A stretch of 64,000 nt of DNA from Ulota crispa. Its lineage: Eukaryota > Streptophyta > Bryopsida > Orthotrichales > Orthotrichaceae. Where the stretch lies: contig OY987245.1 in the NCBI GenBank assembly GCA_963920765.1, positions 11,176,727 to 11,240,726 of the forward strand. The letters are read 5' to 3'. The position numbers and the translations under genes are program-made. This document shows positions 58,016 through 64,000 of this stretch, one piece after another. A model generated the notes under the pieces. The model saw only the letters and a list, made by a program, of their open reading frames with translations. It was not told the DNA's origin and ran no database searches. The first letter of the stretch is position 1. Each line of letters begins with the position of its first letter.

Positions 58016-59047
58016 ATTTTTGACATTTGTACAATGTAGGTACTCAAGATTCTTCTTTGCAAATATTCTGTACTTTTAGGAAAGCGTAAGCGTATTTCAT
58101 CTTTGGAGTTGGTTGTTTTCAACTCCAAAAATTATCATTCAAATGTAACTCCAATTAACAAGTAACACAAAAAGTCTTAAAATTTGCCACGATTAGAATT
58201 TTCATTATAAGGTTCATAAACTTTGTAAAATTGTTAAAGAAATATTCAATTCACAATCGACTTTACAAGTTGTTTACCAATGTTTTTAATTGACTTGTAC
58301 TACCGGTAATGACTATTGGACAATACCTTGGTAGGCCCAATTCTATGAATATAGTTAAGCAATCACAATTCACAATTTTTGCTTGAACAATACCACCATT
58401 CCATTTTTTGCAATTGCATTTTATTATATACCAAGACATGTTTGGGTATTTGGATTATCTTAAGAACACCTAGAAAGATTGGTGTGGATTACGATTCACT
58501 AAATTTTGAAACGGATGTTCACTTTGCATACAAGAGTTGTTCAAACTTACATAATGTTATTGGAACAATTATGAGCAAGAGGGAGCAAACATTCACACTC
58601 AAGCTATGCTACAATGGGTGACACCACAAACTAGTTAACTCACATTTGGTGCCCAAATTCTTGGGAAAGGTTTTTATTCTTTGCTTTTTATCTTGATTTG
58701 TCCCAAACTCCATATGACATCTCTTGATTTGGCATGATGGACATAAATGCCCCAATCAATAGCATGATTCTTTTTGGATCTCTGTAAATTTAGTGCATGA
58801 GTTAGTTATTTAATCTAAACTAATTATTAATATTGGGGCAACCAGTGCTAGTGCTAGGGTGGCCAATTATTTGCCTTCTTGGTGTACTATGTCAAATAGT
58901 TGCCTATTTTGAATGTTGATAATTGTTTCTTGACAAACCGTTATTCCAATATGTTTTTGTAACTTTTTCCCTAAGATCTCGTTGCTTATAATCATGGAGA
59001 GTTTTAATTAATTGAGGAGTGTTATGGATAGTTAATATGATTATTAC
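58016..59047. other. AT-rich intergenic DNA
   Basis: No gene; the 80-codon frame at 58379-58621 lacks any recognisable domain. No shared repeat seen. Confidence 0.4.
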
Positions 59048-59402
59048 TCCCTCCGTCCCAAAATGATCTTCTTGTTGACCCTTATTTAGTGTCCCAAAAT
59101 GATCTTCTTGTTGGAGGAGGAAGGGAGCTAGTGACACTTGCACATAGTCCAAAAGCGTGAGCATGCTAACCAATCCCATGCAGTCAAGTGAGTGGCCACC
59201 GGTGCTCTGCAAAAATGCCTCAAAAATTCCTTTCAAGCACTTTGAAACCACACCTTGAAAACTAATTTGAAACTCAAAACTTCAGAACAATAGGAGGACA
59301 TCAGACTCTAAATAGAGGTCTAATTTTTTTTTTAAATTGGTTCTTTTTAAGCTTGATCTATAACATTTTGTGTAACAGGAAGATCATTTGGAACAGAGGG
59401 AG
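59048..59402. repeat. Stowaway MITE
   Basis: Left CTCCCTCCGTCCCAAAATGA, right GATCATTTGGAACAGAGGGAG, flanked by TA (59046-59047, 59403-59404). This is the standard Stowaway terminus of plant Tc1/mariner MITEs. Unusually the phrase GTCCCAAAATGATCTTCTTG occurs twice near the left end. Confidence 0.9.
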
Positions 59403-59731
59403 TATATCTTTGTTGGTATATGTTATCTTGCACTATAGCAAAGTTTTCTACACATTTGCCAAAGTTGATAAAGAATCTTCCCATATTAACAAACCAAAGT
59501 CTTACCAATCCCTTTTATTGGCTCAAAAAAAAACATGTGACATGTTCTTGTAGTTGAAAAAGTATTTCTTGAATTGGTCAATTTGCAAGGGGGTGTAGTT
59601 TCCATTTTCTACATGGGACTCCTATAAATTGTACCGACCAAACATCCCAAATTCTGGTGCCCGTACATTCCACAGTTCCATGACTTCCATCGCTTCCATG
59701 CAAATCTGCCATGAGTAGTGAGTAGTGACTA

Positions 59732-60064
59732 AGGTAGGAGGCTCAAGAACCGGGCATGTAAGGGCTGAAACTGAATTTTGGGGAGGTGAAACTTCTTGAA
59801 ATATTTTTCAGTAAATTTTTCTTGAAAGACAAGAAGAATTGACATCTAACCCAATTTGTTATAAATTTTTTGGAACTTCATGAAATTTCTTATAAAATTT
59901 TGAAGTGAAAAGATCATAAGACTCTAAAACTATGCACCTTCTTAAATGTACATTGATTGTATATTACTGAAAGGTCTGAAAAACAACATGTACATATGAG
60001 AAACGAGAAACGTTTATGAAGATGCACGGTTTTAGTGCCTGCACGGTTTATGAGCCGACTACCT
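59732..60064 (+). repeat. AGGTAGGAGGCTCA element, copy 2
   Basis: Starts AGGTAGGAGGCTCAAGAACC, ends TTATGAGCCGACTACCT, TA on each side (59730-59731, 60065-60066). 333 bases. Confidence 0.85.
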
Positions 60065-60337
60065 TAGTAAGAGTAAGAAATTCAGCTGCTCCCCCAGATT
60101 ACGGACCCTAGAAAGGACCGAGCGCCATGGGCATGCATGACCACCAACTCACTGAGAGAAAGATATGTTAATTTACCACAAGACACCTGCACTAGAAGCT
60201 TCCCTCTTTGCATTTTCTCTGGACCCAGACGAGGACTCTAGAAGACTAGAAGTCTAGAACCATGGACCCAAAGAACTTCTCTCCCAAAAGTCCGGAAATG
60301 TGGCTGACCGGCCAGTTTGACATGGGAAGTAGGGACG

Positions 60338-60655
60338 GTCAGGGTTTTTTTTTGTTTAGTATTTGTCAGGGTATTTGTTTGTTTAGTATTTGTCAGGGTA
60401 GACCAACTCGCACCCCAGAATACACACAGGTAAGGAAAAATTGGCTAAAATTGGAATGAATGAACAATTTGCACAGGTTCATCTCATAAGTTTATTAATA
60501 TAAGTTCCTTTCATCCAAAATATGGTGAACATGGTATTTGAGTAATGAGGAATGTGGCAATTTCATTGACTTTTTCACATAAATTTCCTATTGTATTTTT
60601 TGCTAGAGGCAATCTGAGATAAGATTTAGGCAAAAATTTGTCAAAAAAAAGAATC
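60338..60655. repeat. Dispersed repeat with GTAAGGAAAAATTGGCTAAA core, copy 4
   Basis: Begins CAGGGTTTTTTTTTG. GTTTAGTATTTGTCAGGGTA is duplicated at its start. Then GTAAGGAAAAATTGGCTAAA, ending in AGGCAAAAATTTGTCAAAAA. Confidence 0.65.
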
Positions 60656-61408
60656 CAAGGGGCACTACACCCGAAACAATGTCTGGAAAGAACCGACCGT
60701 TAGTTCAAAACTAGCCAGTTGGATTAAGAAAAAATTATTTGGAATTTACAAACAGCAGTTAAAACAATAAATAAACATTTGCAATATGAAATAGAAAAAA
60801 TAATCGAAACAGTTCCTTCATAAATCGGTTCAATGCTGGAATTCAGTTGCAGGAAATCAACCAGCCAAACTCAAATATTTCCCGGACTGTATTCTGGGTT
60901 AGGGAAAGATCAATAGAAGATTCATACCCAGATGAACGTGCCTCCTCTTTCCCATGAAAACATGCCGGATAGGAAAGTTCTACATTGAGAAAGGAATTTA
61001 TTCATCCTTCAGTTCCTGTTCCTCCTCCGGTCCTCCCTCACAGAAAACCTGGCTTCAGGGGCAGTAACTTATAATGAAAAAGCCCCCAGCCAAGGTTATT
61101 TTAGGAGTTGAAATCTAACTGCCCTTACATATAAAGCCACGTGGTCTCATAACATGTCGACTTGCCATTTCAGATCTTCAAGGATCTAGACGCTTCACCA
61201 GTTGGTAGCCGGGTAGGCCGGTAGGGAGTTGATTGGTAGGGACCGAAGTCATCGGACTGTAGCCAACAAACTTTTCCAAGGTTTGGGACTTAATTATAGC
61301 GTGAGCCATTTGGAAGCTGGCACTATTCAAGCAAGAGAATTTTCTATGGTTTCTCAGGCGTTGCAGGAATTTTCTATGCTTTTCCACGGGTCTAGTGCGA
61401 ACACCTTA
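60656..61408. other. Intergenic, nothing recognised
   Basis: Moderate GC with no gene or known repeat. The open frame at 61229-61504 runs into the next MITE. Confidence 0.35.
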
Positions 61409-62106
61409 GAGCATCTCCACTGGTCTAGACTCACTCAAAGTTTCCATCTGGTTTGGCGAGGCCTGGAGGCTCCCAATCTCCACCCATGCTCTTTGGAAAG
61501 ATGACCTTACACTCAAACACACCCCATAGGTAGGTGCACCCATAAGCGTGGAAATAAGGGTTTTGGAGTAGGTAAAACAATTGACTAACTTTGAAAAAAA
61601 AAATTGTAAATTAGGAAATGGAAACCAAAAATATTGGCATCAATTTCAAAGTTCCAACTGCAAGCATTTGTTCACAAAGATTTTTCAAAGTCCAAAATCA
61701 CTGAAATTGTAGGAACTATGTGTAAGAGATGCTAATCACAAGGCTTGTTGGTCTTAAATAGTGAGATGGGTACTCAAAACCTCATGCTAGTCACCCACAA
61801 CCATCACTTCATCATCCATAGCCATCACTCATTCACCCACAACCATTTGTTTTTTTATTGATTAGCCCTACCACTGTTAGGTGACGGGCATGGGAACGCA
61901 ACGCTTATGGATGCTGCTACCTTAAATAAGCAATTGACCACTTATTTAGGGAAGTAGAGAATAAAGCTCACTAAACTTAAGGTGAATAGTGCATGAATAG
62001 TGATTTGGAGAGTGGCTTGCTAGACTCACCAAATAAGAGAGTTTGAGAGGGACCTGGCTACTTTTCATTCACTTTGAGCAAGCCAGAGCCACCGGTGGAG
62101 ATGCTC
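61409..62106. repeat. TTA-flanked GAGCATCTCCACC MITE, copy 3, interrupted
   Basis: Left GAGCATCTCCACTGGTCTAG, right GCCACCGGTGGAGATGCTC, TTA at 61406-61408 and 62107-62109. The site CACCCCATAAATAAGC, intact in copies at 24221 and 43517, is split here by the element at 61529-61922. Without it the unit is about 303 bases. Confidence 0.88.
61529..61922 (+). repeat. AGGTAGG(T)GCACCCATAAGC element, copy 4 (nested)
   Basis: Starts GGTAGGTGCACCCATAAGC and ends GCTTATGGATGCTGCTACCT. The filled site reads CCCCATA, element, TAAATAAGC, against the empty CCCCATAAATAAGC, which demonstrates a TA target duplication. Confidence 0.9.
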
Positions 62107-62109
62107 TTA

Positions 62110-62614
62110 GAGCATCCTTAGTCCACCCCGACATAAAAGCCGCTATACCAATCCTAATTTATTAAAAGCATATAGTTAATCACACAAAAATTATATGATT
62201 TGAAGAGCATGAAAAATCTCATTCTAAAAGTGCAATAAAATTTTGGTTTGGACATTGCATGGTTTAGATATATCACATCAAATGTTAGCTAACTTCCAAA
62301 AAATTTAGAGGCCTCACCAAACCAAACCTAAATAAGGAAATTTTCCTAGAGGGGTTGTTACATTTGCCGTTCACTTTCCTAATATTTTCTTATTTAGGCT
62401 TGATTTGGTGAGGTCTCTAAGTTTTTTGGAAGCTAGCTAACGTTTGATGTGATATATCTAAATCATGCAATGTACAAACAAAAAATTTATTGCACTTTTA
62501 GAATGAAAACTTTCATGCTCTTCAAATCATATAATTTTTGTGTGATTAACTATATGCTTTTAATAGATCAGGATTGATATAGTGGCTTTTATGTTGAAGT
62601 GGACTAAAAATGCC
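62110..62614. repeat. Long hairpin MITE, GAGCATCCTTAGTCCA ends
   Basis: Left arm GAGCATCCTTAGTCCACC through GCATATAGTTAATCACACAA; right arm TTGTGTGATTAACTATATGC through GTGGACTAAAAATGCCC. The arms, about 240 bases each, pair almost completely. It shares the TTA at 62107-62109 with the preceding MITE. Confidence 0.85.
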
Positions 62615-64000
62615 CTTTGGGCGATTTGGAGAATGCTATACCATGAGCCAAGAGTTGTGAGTTGTAAGCAGTGATTTCTTAGAATACTAAATTCACCTAT
62701 AACCGTGAATAAAGAATGCATTTTAGATTTTCATCTCTTGAAAAAACTTGTGATTTCTTTGATTTTCCCATTGATTTTGAGCTTATAATTTTTCCTTGCT
62801 CATGACTCACCACTCACCATTTTAAGCTTGCAGCTCACCAAATAGCATTGTCCTCCTTGTTAATAGATCCAAAAGCCATGCAAACTCTTATGAAATAAAT
62901 AACTCAACAAATAATTGTGGTGTTCAATGTATTCACATATTGGAAAGGTATTTTTGAATCATTTATAATAAACCGTTTCTAAATAGCTTTTTGTTTACTT
63001 AATTATGATGTAAGGACAATATGAATCTAGGACCCAAGGACGAGAAGCATTTTCAAATCATGATGACAATATTTACCACTCTTGGATTTTATATTCATTC
63101 ATTTCTATTTCAACTAGTTTAGGATTTCAACACGGAGACTAAAACCTTGGACTTGTGAATTGGGAGCAGTGCAGTTATGATTTTGAGCAAATGAAAAATC
63201 ATCCACTTGCACTTTATTCTAAAAGTCCAAAATCAAATATGATTTCATAATAAAGAATTTCTTGCTATATTATATTCATTCAAAAAACAGTACAACTTAG
63301 TTGAACGCATTTTGTATTTGACATTTACATTATAAAATGGTATAAAGATATTGCTTTTGTTCTAAACTTGTCAACAAACAATAAAGTGAAGATTCATTAG
63401 AGATATGTTTCTACTTTTTAACAATCAAAAGAACTTTTGTAGCAAGAATTTCATACCAATTGTGAAAATGTATCTATCAAATCCTTAAGCAAATATGAAC
63501 AACTTATTTAAACACCATAGATGTTAGTATAAAATAGTTAAGGATGAAAATCCTTACTATCAACAACACATTGTTTGATTTATGTAGTGAATGCTGGTTG
63601 ACATTTCCTAATCTTCGCAAAAATTACATTTTGGATTATTTTCCTTGGTTCGGTTTTGTATACTTTTCAATATTACTGAATTTGTTTGCTTATGTTCTTG
63701 AGAAACTAGTATTTTCTTGTCTTAAGTTCTTAATCCAATTAAAAGGCATTCAATTTTATCTTGCATTTAACACATCCACAAGAATTATGGCTCATCGATT
63801 GTTACCTAAAATAAGTTATAATAAACTCAACACATGTGAAATGTTGAAAGAACATGGATCATGGAAATCTTCCCTTTGACTTCAAAATTTTATTGACTAT
63901 AAAAGTATTGAAATTTTAGAGGAAATTTCAAATAGAAATTGTGAAGGTAAATTTCCACAAATAAAAAATACAATATAATGTTAAAATTTTTTTCAGTATG
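62615..64000. other. AT-rich intergenic DNA
   Basis: No gene or repeat recognised. The 111-codon plus-strand frame at 63544-63879 is in very AT-rich sequence and shows no domain. Confidence 0.4.

Noticed and set aside
63544-63879. 111-codon plus-strand frame
   Set aside because: Very AT-rich with no motif; expected by chance in such sequence.
1-64000. LTR retrotransposons, transposase genes, tRNA or rRNA genes, CRISPR arrays
   Set aside because: No gag/pol, integrase, DDE motifs, cloverleaf-like sequence, rRNA segments or regularly spaced repeats were recognised by eye; a dedicated search could still find decayed copies.

Overview
This window looks like nuclear DNA of a land plant. The genes have GT-AG introns, several between short exons. 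The gene set is plant-like: a plastid-type 3-isopropylmalate dehydratase large subunit with a transit-peptide-like N-terminus, a DTX-type MATE transporter, a plant Kazal-type inhibitor, a MUSE-like RING protein and a Mic10-like mitochondrial protein. One terminal repeat is the plant Stowaway type (CTCCCTCCGTCCC). The species cannot be fixed from sequence alone. A UPF0643-family gene, which I associate mainly with fungi, hints at a non-flowering plant, but this is weak evidence.

Layout. 1-25.5 kb is AT-rich and dense with short non-autonomous transposons. It holds one two-exon gene (UPF0643-like, minus strand, 7.63-8.78 kb) and several decayed coding fragments. 25.9-34.5 kb is a gene cluster: a Kazal inhibitor (plus), a RING E3 ligase-like gene (minus, converging on the Kazal gene), and the last exon of a Mic10-like gene (plus, divergent from the RING gene). 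35.3-37.3 kb is again mobile elements. 37.8-42.7 kb is the 13-exon leucine-pathway gene (minus). 43.5-46.8 kb is a train of adjoining and nested elements. 47.3-52.2 kb is the 8-exon MATE gene (minus), with tandem repeats just upstream of its start. 54.4-64 kb is gene-free and rich in nested elements.

The genes do not form a pathway. They are independent housekeeping or defence-type genes. The unusual content is the transposon population. At least eight families of short terminal-repeat elements can be told apart by their ends and target duplications. These include three related groups bounded by TTAA with ends starting CCC (piggyBac-like), TA-duplicating elements with AGGTAGG ends, TTA-duplicating elements with GAGCATCTCC ends, elements with CAC(C/G)ATATT ends that have entered introns of two genes, and several long foldback (hairpin) elements. 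Nested insertions let empty and filled sites be compared inside the window. No retrotransposon gag/pol, transposase, rRNA, tRNA or CRISPR array was recognised.
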